A stretch of DNA of 64,000 bases from Colwellia marinimaniae. Its GTDB lineage: Bacteria > Pseudomonadota > Gammaproteobacteria > Enterobacterales > Alteromonadaceae. The stretch is taken from assembly GCF_002207865.1 (NCBI RefSeq), contig NZ_BDQM01000004.1, positions 62,001 through 126,000 of the forward strand, given 5' to 3'. This document shows, piece by piece, positions 50,805-59,214 of this stretch. Each line of letters opens with the position of its first letter. Position 1 is the stretch's first letter. The position numbers and the translations under genes are program-made. The notes below the pieces were generated by a model. That model saw only the letters and a list, made by a program, of their open reading frames with translations. It did no database searches and had not been told where the DNA came from.

Positions 50805-51974
50805 ATGAATTTGCATGAGTATCAAGCGAAACAATTATTCGCTGAATATGGTTTACCAGTTTCTGAGGGTTTCGCTTGCGATACCCCTCAAGAAGCTGCC
50901 GAAGCTGCTGATAAAATTGGCGGCGATATGTGGGTTGTTAAAACCCAAGTACACGCAGGCGGACGTGGTAAAGCTGGCGGTGTTAAGCTAGTTAAAACTA
51001 AAGAAGAAATCAAATCGTTTGCACAAAAGTGGTTAGGTAAAAACCTTGTCACTTACCAAACAGATGCTAAGGGTCAGCCAGTAACTAAGATTTTAGTTGA
51101 AAGCTGCACCGATATCGCTAGAGAGCTATATCTTGGCGCTGTTGTCGATCGTGGTACCCGTAAAGTGGTATTCATGGCGTCAACTGAAGGCGGCGTAGAT
51201 ATTGAAACTGTTGCGGAAAATACACCAGAATTGATCCACAAAGTAACTATCGATCCACTAGTAGGCGCTCAAGCTTTCCAGGGTCGTGAACTTGGTTTCA
51301 AATTGGGTCTAAACCCAACACAAATGAAGCAATTTGTTAAGATTTTCTTAGGTCTAGCAAAAATGTTTACCGATTTTGATTTCGCCTTACTAGAAATCAA
51401 CCCGCTTGTTATTACAGACGAAGGTAACCTTCACTGTCTAGACGGCAAAATCACTATCGATGGCAACGCGTTATACCGTCAGCCAAAAATCCGTGAAATG
51501 CACGATCCATCACAAGAAGACGAGCGCGAAGCTCATGCAGCACAGTGGGAGCTAAACTACGTAGCTCTTGACGGTACTGTTGGTTGTATGGTTAACGGAG
51601 CAGGCCTAGCAATGGGTACTATGGATATCGTTAACTTACACGGTGGCCGACCAGCAAACTTCTTGGATGTTGGCGGCGGTGCTAACAAAGAACGCGTTAC
51701 TGAAGCATTCAAGATTATCTTGTCTGACGAGAACGTGAAAGCGGTACTAGTAAACATCTTCGGCGGCATCGTTCGTTGTGACATGATTGCTGAAGGTATC
51801 ATCGGCGCGGTTAAAGAAGTAGGCGTTAAAGTGCCTGTAATTGTACGTCTTGAAGGTACTAATGCTGAACTAGGTCGTGAAGTATTGAAAAAATCTGGTC
51901 TAGACATTATTGCAGCAACATCATTAACAGATGCTGCTATTCAAGTTGTTAAAGCTGCGGAGGGCAATGCATAA
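50805..51974 (+). CDS. sucC: Succinyl-CoA synthetase beta subunit
   Basis: 389 residues. ATP-grasp N-terminus [36 protein letters not shown], and the CoA-ligase domain [14 protein letters not shown]. Its stop overlaps the sucD start by one base. It yields ATP or GTP from succinyl-CoA. Confidence 0.97.
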   Translation: MNLHEYQAKQLFAEYGLPVSEGFACDTPQEAAEAADKIGGDMWVVKTQVHAGGRGKAGGVKLVKTKEEIKSFAQKWLGKNLVTYQTDAKGQPVTKILVESCTDIARELYLGAVVDRGTRKVVFMASTEGGVDIETVAENTPELIHKVTIDPLVGAQAFQGRELGFKLGLNPTQMKQFVKIFLGLAKMFTDFDFALLEINPLVITDEGNLHCLDGKITIDGNALYRQPKIREMHDPSQEDEREAHAAQWELNYVALDGTVGCMVNGAGLAMGTMDIVNLHGGRPANFLDVGGGANKERVTEAFKIILSDENVKAVLVNIFGGIVRCDMIAEGIIGAVKEVGVKVPVIVRLEGTNAELGREVLKKSGLDIIAATSLTDAAIQVVKAAEGNA

Positions 51975-52846
51975 TGTCTATCTTAATTAACAAAGATACT
52001 AAAGTAATCTGTCAAGGTTTCACCGGTGGACAAGGTACATTCCACTCAGAGCAAGCGATTGATTACGGTACACAAATGGTTGGCGGCGTAAGCCCAGGTA
52101 AAGGCGGTCAAACGCACCTTGGTCTACCTGTATTTAACACAGTTCGTGAAGCTGTATCAGCTACTGGCGCAACGGCAACAGTTATCTACGTACCAGCACC
52201 ATTTTGTAAAGATGCTATCTTAGAAGCTATTGATGCTGGCATCGAGCTAATCATCACCATCACTGAAGGTATCCCAACTTTAGACATGGTTGACGTTAAA
52301 GTTAAGCTTGAGCAAACTGGCGTGCGTATGATCGGTCCTAACTGTCCAGGTGTTATCACTCCTGGCGAAACTAAGATTGGTATCATGCCTGGTCACATCC
52401 ACTTGCCTGGTAAAGTAGGAATCGTATCGCGTTCAGGTACTCTTACTTATGAAGCAGTGAAGCAAACAACTGATTTTGGTTTCGGCCAATCTACATGTGT
52501 TGGCATCGGTGGTGATCCAATCCCAGGTTCTAACTTCATCGATATTTTGGAAATGTTCCAAAACGATCCACAGACTGAAGCAATCGTAATGATTGGTGAA
52601 ATCGGTGGTACTGCTGAAGAAGAAGCAGCTGAGTACATTAAAGCACACGTTACTAAACCTGTTGTTGCTTACATTGCTGGTGTTACTGCACCAGAAGGTA
52701 AGCGTATGGGTCATGCTGGCGCAATTATCGCCGGCGGTAAAGGTACTGCTGAAGAGAAATTTAAAGCATTAGAAGCGGCCGGTGTTAAAACTGTTCGTTC
52801 TTTAGCTGATATTGGTAAAGCACTTAAAGAGAAAACAGGATGGTAA
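51974..52846 (+). CDS. sucD: Succinyl-CoA synthetase alpha subunit
   Basis: 290 residues. CoA-binding domain [30 protein letters not shown], and the phosphohistidine in [15 protein letters not shown]. Last gene of sdhCDAB-sucABCD; a strong terminator follows. Confidence 0.97.
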   Translation: MSILINKDTKVICQGFTGGQGTFHSEQAIDYGTQMVGGVSPGKGGQTHLGLPVFNTVREAVSATGATATVIYVPAPFCKDAILEAIDAGIELIITITEGIPTLDMVDVKVKLEQTGVRMIGPNCPGVITPGETKIGIMPGHIHLPGKVGIVSRSGTLTYEAVKQTTDFGFGQSTCVGIGGDPIPGSNFIDILEMFQNDPQTEAIVMIGEIGGTAEEEAAEYIKAHVTKPVVAYIAGVTAPEGKRMGHAGAIIAGGKGTAEEKFKALEAAGVKTVRSLADIGKALKEKTGW

Positions 52847-52876
52847 GCTAACGCTTACAGCTTGTAATTCTTAATA

Positions 52877-52915
52877 AAAACCCGCATATTCTAATAGAGA
52901 ATGCGGGTTTTTTGT
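52877..52915. terminator. sucD terminator, bidirectional
   Basis: AAAACCCGCATATTCT and AGAGAATGCGGGTTTTTT pair over most of their length, with T-runs on both strands. It separates sucD from the convergent TIR-like gene. Confidence 0.88.
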
Positions 52916-52937
52916 TTCTATTATTTAGCTAATAGCT

Positions 52938-53801
52938 CTATCTTGGTCTATAACCCTGATATTGTTGCTGAGGTTGTTGTAAGCTCTGTTTTGCACTTTC
53001 TTCAGCGATTTTTATGCTGTCTAACCTTTTTTCATTTTCTAATAAATATTCTATTCCGCTATTCGTGATAGAGAAACCATATCCAGTATTACCGTTATAG
53101 TCTTCTGTTATTGCTCTGTTTATATAGCCTATTCGTGTCAATCTTATCAATGCTATTTGTAGTTGAGATTCTGAAAAAGGAAGTGCCTTCTGTTCAATAT
53201 CCCAAAAGAACATACCATTTACGGATGTTGTATGAGTTGAAAGCAATTCAGATAGTAAACGTAGCGATTTGTCACTTATTGAATATTCATCTTTTGATAT
53301 TTTAAGGGATGTAATTTTTTCTTTAGTTACACTCCCGCGAAACAGTCCCTGTTGATTCATTTGTGTTGTAATTTTTATACAAGCCGCATTTACAGCACAA
53401 TCTAGGTTTGTATCACTTCTATCTGAATCAAAATCTAACGTATTAATACCTGCTAAATCTGAAGCGATGTATAGTTCTTTATTTCTTGGTTTAAGTATGA
53501 AACAACGTTCCTTACCAAGCGAGCCAATGAATAGGCCTAATTCAAAAAGAACATTATCTCTTACTGTTTGATGATCACTTCCTCGGATACAAGTTATGTC
53601 ATCAGGAGAAAAAACAAATAAAGCAAAATCAACATTATTAGCTTTAGTCATTAAAGAACTTAATGTATCGCTGCCTGCTTTATCAAAAACATTTGGCCAG
53701 ACAGAAACTTCAGCAGTATGATCTAACGCTACATTACATGCGTTTGCTATATCTAAGCTATCGCTTGAAGATCCTATAAAAATTCTAGGTTTATTAGTCA
53801 T
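52938..53801 (-). CDS. TIR-like nucleotide-binding protein, putative antiphage effector
   Basis: 287 residues. The N-terminal domain (about 1-160) matches the predicted nucleotide-binding TIR-like family used by CBASS/Pycsar effectors: RIFIGSSSDSLDIA at 6-19, FALFVFSPDD, and RDNVLFELGLFIGSLGK with the likely catalytic glutamate (about 87). The rest (about 175-265) looks like a winged-helix sensor (SESQLQIALIRLTRIGYINR), ending in a Gln-rich tail. TIR domains of this type degrade NAD or use it to signal. No cyclase or second defence gene is adjacent. AT-rich codon use and flanking repeats suggest an acquired gene; the antiphage role is inference. Confidence 0.75.
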   Translation of the reverse strand: MTNKPRIFIGSSSDSLDIANACNVALDHTAEVSVWPNVFDKAGSDTLSSLMTKANNVDFALFVFSPDDITCIRGSDHQTVRDNVLFELGLFIGSLGKERCFILKPRNKELYIASDLAGINTLDFDSDRSDTNLDCAVNAACIKITTQMNQQGLFRGSVTKEKITSLKISKDEYSISDKSLRLLSELLSTHTTSVNGMFFWDIEQKALPFSESQLQIALIRLTRIGYINRAITEDYNGNTGYGFSITNSGIEYLLENEKRLDSIKIAEESAKQSLQQPQQQYQGYRPR

Positions 53802-53876
53802 TTTTAATTTTACTCTTTGTTTAAACTTTCCTGTATATATTTTAACAACTTATTGTTATTAATTACATAATTAAAA

Positions 53877-54218
53877 GTCGCGGTGGCGACGACACCCCAA
53901 AGGGGGCTAAACGCCGAGCCCTCTTTGGAATCTCTCAGCGCTGCGGTCCAAACGTGACCTTACATTTATAAAAGTGTTTTCGACGTAACAGCGCTGATGG
54001 CACATCAGGACAATATGCGTCCTGCATTGTCTAATAAGGTACATCCTGTACCGTAATGTGCCGCATTACTTTTGCCATCATCCCTGATGGTAATACGTGA
54101 TATTGCCTTTCTTTTCGGCACTTGATTCAAGCAGACTTGGTGTGTATTGATAGGGTAGGTGATGGTGTTGTTATTCCATCGGCACTTAAAGTCGTCATTC
54201 CCGAAGTTTATGATCGGG
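53877..54218. repeat. Palindromic repeat, copy A (3' truncated)
   Basis: Starts with GTCGCGGTGGCGAC, itself a hairpin. It contains GGCACAT...ATGTGCC enclosing AGGACAATATGCGTCCT and GGTACATCCTGTACC. It ends inside ATTCCCGA-AGTTTATGA-TCGGG, so the tail present in B and C is missing. Nearly identical to copy B over about 340 bp. Confidence 0.85.
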
Positions 54219-54278
54219 TATCAAGGGGTCAGAACAGTTGATTTGATATCAACAAGGTCAGAGTTAGTTGATATTATT
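54219..54278. repeat. Short spacer repeat between copies A and B
   Basis: ATCAAGGGGTCAGAACAGTTG, then TTGATATCAACAAGGTCAGAG and TTAGTTGATATTATT. The same block recurs at 54719-54831. Similar GGGGTCAGAxCAGTTGA stretches are seen at ends of IS200-like elements in marine gammaproteobacteria; that link is from memory and unverified. Confidence 0.65.
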
Positions 54279-54718
54279 GTCGCGGTGGCGACGACACCCA
54301 AAGGGGGGCTAAACGCCGAGCCCCCTTTGGAATCCCCCAGCGCTGCGATCCAAACGTGATCTTACATTTATAAAAGTGTTTTCGACGTAACAGCGCTGAT
54401 GGCACATCAGGACAATATGCGTCCTGCATTGTCTAATAAGGTACATCCTGTACCGTAATGTGCCGCATTACTTTTGCCATCATCCCTGATGGTAATACGT
54501 GATATTGCCTTTCTTTTCGGCACTTGATTCAAGCAGACTTGGTGTGTATTGATAGGGTAGGTGATGGTGTTGTTATTCCATCGGCACTTAAAGTCGTCAT
54601 TCCCGAAGTTTATGATCGGGAATCCAGTTCACTAAGGTCTGAATCCACGATTAAACCACCACGAAGATGACAGTTGTTATGTGAGCTATCCGTGCCAAAC
54701 ACTCCAACCCCATCTCAG
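54279..54718. repeat. Palindromic repeat, copy B (full length)
   Basis: About 440 bp, offset 402 bp from copy A. It has the complete tail: the perfect hairpin ATTCCCGA-AGTTTATGA-TCGGGAAT, a CACGAAGATGACAG block and a final ACTCCAACCCCATCTCAG. Confidence 0.88.
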
Positions 54719-54831
54719 TATCAAGGGGTCAGAACAGTTGATTTGATATCAACAAGGTCAGAGTTAGTTGATATCAAGGAGCCAGACCAGTTGATTTTAT
54801 ATCAACAAGGTCAGAGTTAGTTGATATTATT
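54719..54831. repeat. Short spacer repeat, one and three-quarter copies
   Basis: Repeats the A/B spacer and adds a variant beginning ATCAAGGAGCCAGACCAGTTG. Each unit holds a near-palindromic GTTGATTTGATATCAAC. Confidence 0.65.
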
Positions 54832-55270
54832 GTCGCGGTGGCGACGACACCCAAAAGGGGCTAAACGCCGAACCCCCTTTGGAATCTCCCGGCGCTGCTA
54901 ATCAAGTGTAATCCTCCATTCAAGGCAATATCTTCGACGTAACAGTAATGATGGCACATCAGGACAATGTGCTCCTGCATTGTCTAATAAGGTACATCCT
55001 GTACCGTCATGTGCCGCATTACTTTTCCCATCATCCCTGATGGTAATACGTGAATATTGCCTTTCTTTTCGGCACTTGATTCAAGCAGACTTAGTGCGTG
55101 TTGATAGGCTAGGTAATGGTGTTGTTATTCCACTGGCACTTAAAGTCGTCATTCCCGAAGTTTCTGATCGGGAATCCAGAGCACTAAGTTCTGGATCTTC
55201 GACTAAGCCACCACGAAGATGACAGTTGCTATGTGAGCTACCCGTGCCAAACACTCCAACCCCATCTCAG
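54832..55270. repeat. Palindromic repeat, copy C (diverged)
   Basis: Same order of blocks as copy B with many substitutions, especially at about 54895-54945. The hairpin ATTCCCGA / TCGGGAAT and the ATCTTCGA...CGAAGATGAC block are kept. An inverted GTCGCCACCGCGAC at 55458-55471 may mark the far end of the whole array. Confidence 0.85.
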
Positions 55271-55652
55271 CAATGAAATGACAGACTAGCAGTTAGCAGC
55301 CCTCGACCTGAGATAGGATGTCGATGGCTGCCGTTGTTCAGGGATGATAAATCGGCAGGAATCGTGGTTTGCGCTAGTGTGTTATTGAATGTTCTGCTGA
55401 GCTGGGCGCTCTGGGGATTGGAAAGGGGAGCAGAGCGGTCGTTCCCCTTTCTGTGTTGTCGCCACCGCGACACCAAGCTGGAGAATAAAGCTCAAGCTTT
55501 ACGGTTCACCTGCATAACAGCGGTATTGTTCAGGAAGTGTGAGAGGAGGTAATCGATTCTCCTGAAACTAGCCGTTATAGCAAACTAACTGGCCTTGTCT
55601 ATACTTTGATGAATAGTTAAAAGTCCAATAATTTCGATAGGTATCCACAATC

Positions 55653-57683
55653 ATGGATCACAAGCATTTTTTTAGCTGGGGAGTAGATGCTAGTACTTCG
55701 CTGATAGGTAGTTATGATCCGCTATTGGTACTTTTATCGTATATTGTCGCCGCAATTGCTGGGTTTTGCGCGCTTAATATCATTAACTTTATCCGTACTA
55801 AGGTAGGCTCGAATCATTACTTATTAAAAGTATGTGGTGGTGCAATCTTAGGTTTAGGCGTTTGGAGTATGCACTTTATGGGCATGCTGGCTTTTTCCTT
55901 GCCTATTCCTGTATTTTATGATTTAACCATTACCTTGATTTCAATTTTACCGGCCATATTCGCAGCTATTGTTGTACTACATAACATCAGCAAACCTGAC
56001 ATCAGTTATACCAATATTATCTTTACCGCTTTACTGCTTGCCCTAGGTATCGCATCAATGCATTTTATCGGCATGAGTGCCATGTCGATGCAAGCCTATA
56101 TGAGCCATGATGTGGTATTTGTTAGTTTATCCGTGTTAACTTCCTGGTTTTTAGCGGTAACCACCCTACTTATCAAGTCGAGGCGTATTGGTATTTTTAA
56201 TTTAAGTGGCCGAGGTATTGATATTTTAGCGGGTTTGTTTTTTGGTTTTTCTGTAGCAACTATGCATTATTTAGCCATGGCTGCTACCTTGTTTTTTCCC
56301 GATAATACGATACATACTTCGGGCATAGATAACCGTGTAATTGGTTATGGCATTATCATTAGTGTGGTGCTGTTAATGGCATTATTAATGGCGGTGCTTT
56401 TTTATAAACAAAAAATAAAACAATTACTTGAACTGGCTTCTACTCATCACAAACGGGTTATTGAAACCATAGATAACATGCAAGACGGCTTTGTATTAAG
56501 TGATGAAAATGGCATCGTTATTTTAGTAAATACAAAGTTTATTAAAACTTTTGCTCATTCAGATCCTAAATTTGTCGGGGTGGGAGAAAATATTGCCAGC
56601 ATGTATCAACGTATCGCGACTCTTTATTTGAAATTTTCCAATGATGCCGAGCGTATGCAGGTATTAGAGTTAATCAACCACAGCAGAGATCATTCAATAT
56701 CGTTAAAAGTGCAGACTAAAGACGGCGGTTGGTGGTTGTTAAGGCAGAATAAAACTTTTGCTAAATCACTGATTCAAACATGGACTGATATCACTGAACA
56801 AACTAGTCAAGAGCAAGAATTGATAGCCGCTAAAAATACTGCTTTTGAATCGATAGAAAATTTAAAAAGTGCACAAGATGAATTAGTTGAAGCGAAGAAA
56901 ATGGCATCTTTAGCCAGTGTAGTGACTGGGGTGGCTCATGAACTCAATACGCCTTTAGGTGTGGGCATCACCGCACTTTCATCTATCAAAGATATTATAG
57001 AAAATTTACAAAAAACAATTAATAGCGGTAAGCTAACAAAATCTAAGTTGGACAATAACTTAGATTCTATTTATAAGTTTGAAAGCTTAGCAATGTCTAA
57101 TTTTGAGCGAGTAGCAAATTTAATACAGCAATTTCGTTATATTTCCGTCGATCAGCAAATGGAAGATAAGCTTAAATTTCAGCTAGATAAAAGCTTTCTT
57201 AAGATGATGCCCATTTGGCAACAAGTCGCTAAAAAGCAGAACATTAGTATCAATACCGATATTCCTACCAATATAACCTTATTTAGTTATGAAAATGCTA
57301 TCTTCCAAGTACTGACAAGTTTCGTCACTAATTCACTAGAACATGCTTTTGCCGGCCAAAGTGACGGTGAAATACATATATCTGCACAAGTCGATAAACA
57401 AATGTTGCGCTTAACATACAGTGACAATGGTTGTGGTGTTAACACCAAGATAGTGAGTACTATTTTTGATCCCTTCGTCACTACGAATAGAAATGCAGGG
57501 GCGATGGGTTTAGGTTTGCATATTAGTTATAACTTAGTGCATCAGTTACTCAAAGGTAAAATCAGACTAGGCTCAGATAAAAATAGTCAGTCGAAAATAA
57601 AACAAACCCTGTTTATTGTTGAAATCCCATTAGATTTAAGTGCTGAAAAAAGTGACTCTATTGCTGCTAAAATCAGTAGTTAG
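55653..57683 (+). CDS. MHYT-domain sensor histidine kinase
   Basis: 676 residues. Seven membrane spans (about 15-250) carry MHYT motifs SMHFMGM, SMHFIGM and TMHYLAM, whose His and Met residues are proposed to bind copper and sense gases. A PAS-like domain (about 270-380) is followed by a short coiled coil. The kinase core has VAHELNTPLGVGI with the phospho-His (about 428), the N box LTSFVTNSLEHAF, and G boxes DNGCGVN and GAMGLGLHISY. There is no receiver domain and no response regulator beside it. A pseudoazurin gene follows. Confidence 0.88.
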   Translation: MDHKHFFSWGVDASTSLIGSYDPLLVLLSYIVAAIAGFCALNIINFIRTKVGSNHYLLKVCGGAILGLGVWSMHFMGMLAFSLPIPVFYDLTITLISILPAIFAAIVVLHNISKPDISYTNIIFTALLLALGIASMHFIGMSAMSMQAYMSHDVVFVSLSVLTSWFLAVTTLLIKSRRIGIFNLSGRGIDILAGLFFGFSVATMHYLAMAATLFFPDNTIHTSGIDNRVIGYGIIISVVLLMALLMAVLFYKQKIKQLLELASTHHKRVIETIDNMQDGFVLSDENGIVILVNTKFIKTFAHSDPKFVGVGENIASMYQRIATLYLKFSNDAERMQVLELINHSRDHSISLKVQTKDGGWWLLRQNKTFAKSLIQTWTDITEQTSQEQELIAAKNTAFESIENLKSAQDELVEAKKMASLASVVTGVAHELNTPLGVGITALSSIKDIIENLQKTINSGKLTKSKLDNNLDSIYKFESLAMSNFERVANLIQQFRYISVDQQMEDKLKFQLDKSFLKMMPIWQQVAKKQNISINTDIPTNITLFSYENAIFQVLTSFVTNSLEHAFAGQSDGEIHISAQVDKQMLRLTYSDNGCGVNTKIVSTIFDPFVTTNRNAGAMGLGLHISYNLVHQLLKGKIRLGSDKNSQSKIKQTLFIVEIPLDLSAEKSDSIAAKISS

Positions 57684-57859
57684 CTCTGGTATGCGCTATT
57701 TTTTTGTGCTGTTTTACCGGTAAAAAACATTGCCAAGGCCTTTACTTTGAATTTTTAGTGATAGAAATATATCTGGCTGTGTTGCAACTACATTACCATT
57801 GATAATCTAAATGAGAATTGTTAACATGATTTTTTATAAATAACCTACAGAAGTAAAAG

Positions 57860-58294
57860 ATGAAACGATTAATTATTACCTTGGTATTATTACTACCGAC
57901 TTTACTTGTGGCAAAAGAGCACCAAGTTAAGTTATTAACCGCCAATGCTAGTGGTCAAACTATGATCATGGAGCCTGATTTTTTGAAAATTTCACCCGGT
58001 GATACCGTGCGCTTTATTCCGTCTGATGCTTCCCATAATGCACAATCTTTGCTCAGCCCAAAAGGTGGTATTACGTTTAATACGCCTATGGGGAAAGTTG
58101 CAGTAGTCGAATTCAAGCAAGAGGGGGTTTTTCTCTATAAATGTCTACCGCATTTCGCCCTTGGTATGGTTGGCGTTATCCAGGTAGGTAATGCGGTAAA
58201 CCTAGCTGATGTTAAAACTCAGTGGCAAACATTACAGGCGGGTGTAGTGATGAATAAAGACCGGGTAACCGCTACTATTGCTAAAATAAAATAA
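57860..58294 (+). CDS. Pseudoazurin, periplasmic type 1 copper protein
   Basis: 144 residues with a cleavable signal peptide ending near LLVAKEH. Copper ligands: His in DASHNAQS, then CLPHFALGM supplying Cys, His and Met in the C-x2-H-x4-M loop. Pseudoazurins shuttle electrons to nitrite or nitrous-oxide reductases or oxidases; none of those genes is in this window. The 3' end merges into an AAAAT microsatellite. Confidence 0.9.
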   Translation: MKRLIITLVLLLPTLLVAKEHQVKLLTANASGQTMIMEPDFLKISPGDTVRFIPSDASHNAQSLLSPKGGITFNTPMGKVAVVEFKQEGVFLYKCLPHFALGMVGVIQVGNAVNLADVKTQWQTLQAGVVMNKDRVTATIAKIK

Positions 58295-58312
58295 AATAAA
58301 ATAAAATAAAAA
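58282..58312 (+). repeat. AAAAT pentanucleotide microsatellite at the pseudoazurin 3' end
   Basis: About five units of TAAAA starting in the last codons. The stop codon TAA is supplied by a repeat unit, so unit gain or loss hardly changes the protein. Confidence 0.75.
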
Positions 58313-58398
58313 ATCACAATCTCTATAGATTAAATTCAAGTGCACTGAGAAAGTTGCAACCAATTTATTATATGGATAAACTATAGTGCTGCTCATAT

Positions 58399-58439
58399 CT
58401 CTCTTAAAGGGTTTAGTTAAATCCTCTAAGAGAGTTTTT
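58399..58439 (+). terminator. Pseudoazurin terminator
   Basis: CTCTCTTA / TAAGAGAG stem with an inner AGGGTTT / AAATCCT, followed by TTTTT. Confidence 0.8.
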
Positions 58440-58491
58440 CGTCGCTAGGCTAGTTGCCCTTGCTATTTATTATCTTAATAAATGAATATTT

Positions 58492-58517
58492 AAAAGCCGC
58501 ACTTGTGGCTTTTTTTA
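58492..58517. terminator. Terminator between pseudoazurin and trxC
   Basis: AAAAGCC...GGCTTTTTTT with an inner CAC / GTG. The T-run on the plus strand is stronger, but TTTT on the minus strand could also serve trxC. Confidence 0.65.
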
Positions 58518-58544
58518 TCGGTGATTTATGCTGGCGAGGCAAAT

Positions 58545-58979
58545 CTACTTAGAAATTTTTTGCAAACTTTGCCCTAGCCACTGCTTCATTTGTATTTCAT
58601 TAAGGCCACCGGAAATACGGTCGATTTCTTCGCCCTTATGAAAAAAGACTAGAGTAGGTAAGCTGCGAATATTAGCCTTAGCTGCTATCTGCTGTATTTG
58701 CTCAGTGTTTACTTTGGCAAAAAGTAATGTCGGGGAGTCTTGTGACACTTTACTAAATACTGGCGCCATGTTTTGGCATGGGCCACACCAGCTTGCCCAA
58801 AAATCAACAACTACCGGTAAATCGTTACGTTCAATAAAGGCATAAAAATTATTACTTGTTAACTCAACAGGTTTAGCTGAATAAACGCCTTGCTGACATT
58901 TACCGCACTTTCCCTTGTTATGGTCTTTATCATCAGGAATGTGATTGGTAGTAAAACAGTTGGCACATACTATATTCAT
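58545..58979 (-). CDS. trxC: Thioredoxin 2
   Basis: 144 residues. N-terminal zinc-binding CxxC pairs (CANC and CGKC, about 5-28) precede the thioredoxin fold with redox site [14 protein letters not shown]. The extra zinc domain defines Trx2. It reduces cytoplasmic disulfides and is often oxidative-stress induced. Confidence 0.94.
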   Translation of the reverse strand: MNIVCANCFTTNHIPDDKDHNKGKCGKCQQGVYSAKPVELTSNNFYAFIERNDLPVVVDFWASWCGPCQNMAPVFSKVSQDSPTLLFAKVNTEQIQQIAAKANIRSLPTLVFFHKGEEIDRISGGLNEIQMKQWLGQSLQKISK

Positions 58980-59214
58980 ACGTTAGGTGTCACTTTCTTT
59001 AGAGGTCAATTTGTTGAATATTACCTGATTAGCAGGAAACTGTTAATAACTATCGACGCTGGCTCTTTGTTGATAAGCAAAGTGTGTCAATATGAATGCT
59101 TATGGTCATTCTTACACGTTTGTCGGTAAGTAACCGCCTTAACTAAATAGTCAGTGTACCGCTGGTATATTGTATGCAATAATATTTTATCATTCAAACA
59201 ACAAAAATATCTAG

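Larger units (their letters stand above)
53802..55652. other. 1.85-kb non-coding repeat region
   Basis: Between the TIR-like gene and the MHYT kinase lie three palindrome-rich repeat copies, two short spacer repeats, a hairpin (GAAAGGGGA / TCCCCTTTC, about 55420-55450), and an inverted GTCGCCACCGCGAC. Short frames in it overlap the repeats and look like chance. Confidence 0.7.

Noticed and set aside
52938..53801. Complete CBASS or Pycsar operon
   Set aside because: No nucleotidyl cyclase, E1/E2/JAB or other defence gene lies within reach; only the TIR-like gene is present.
53877..55270. Possible CRISPR array
   Set aside because: Three long repeats of 340-440 bp with repeated, not unique, spacers and no cas genes.
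54980..55552. Small frames inside the repeat region (54159-54359, 54980-55222, 55267-55476, 55334-55552)
   Set aside because: They follow repeat sequence and hairpins, lack ribosome sites and give no protein-like pattern.
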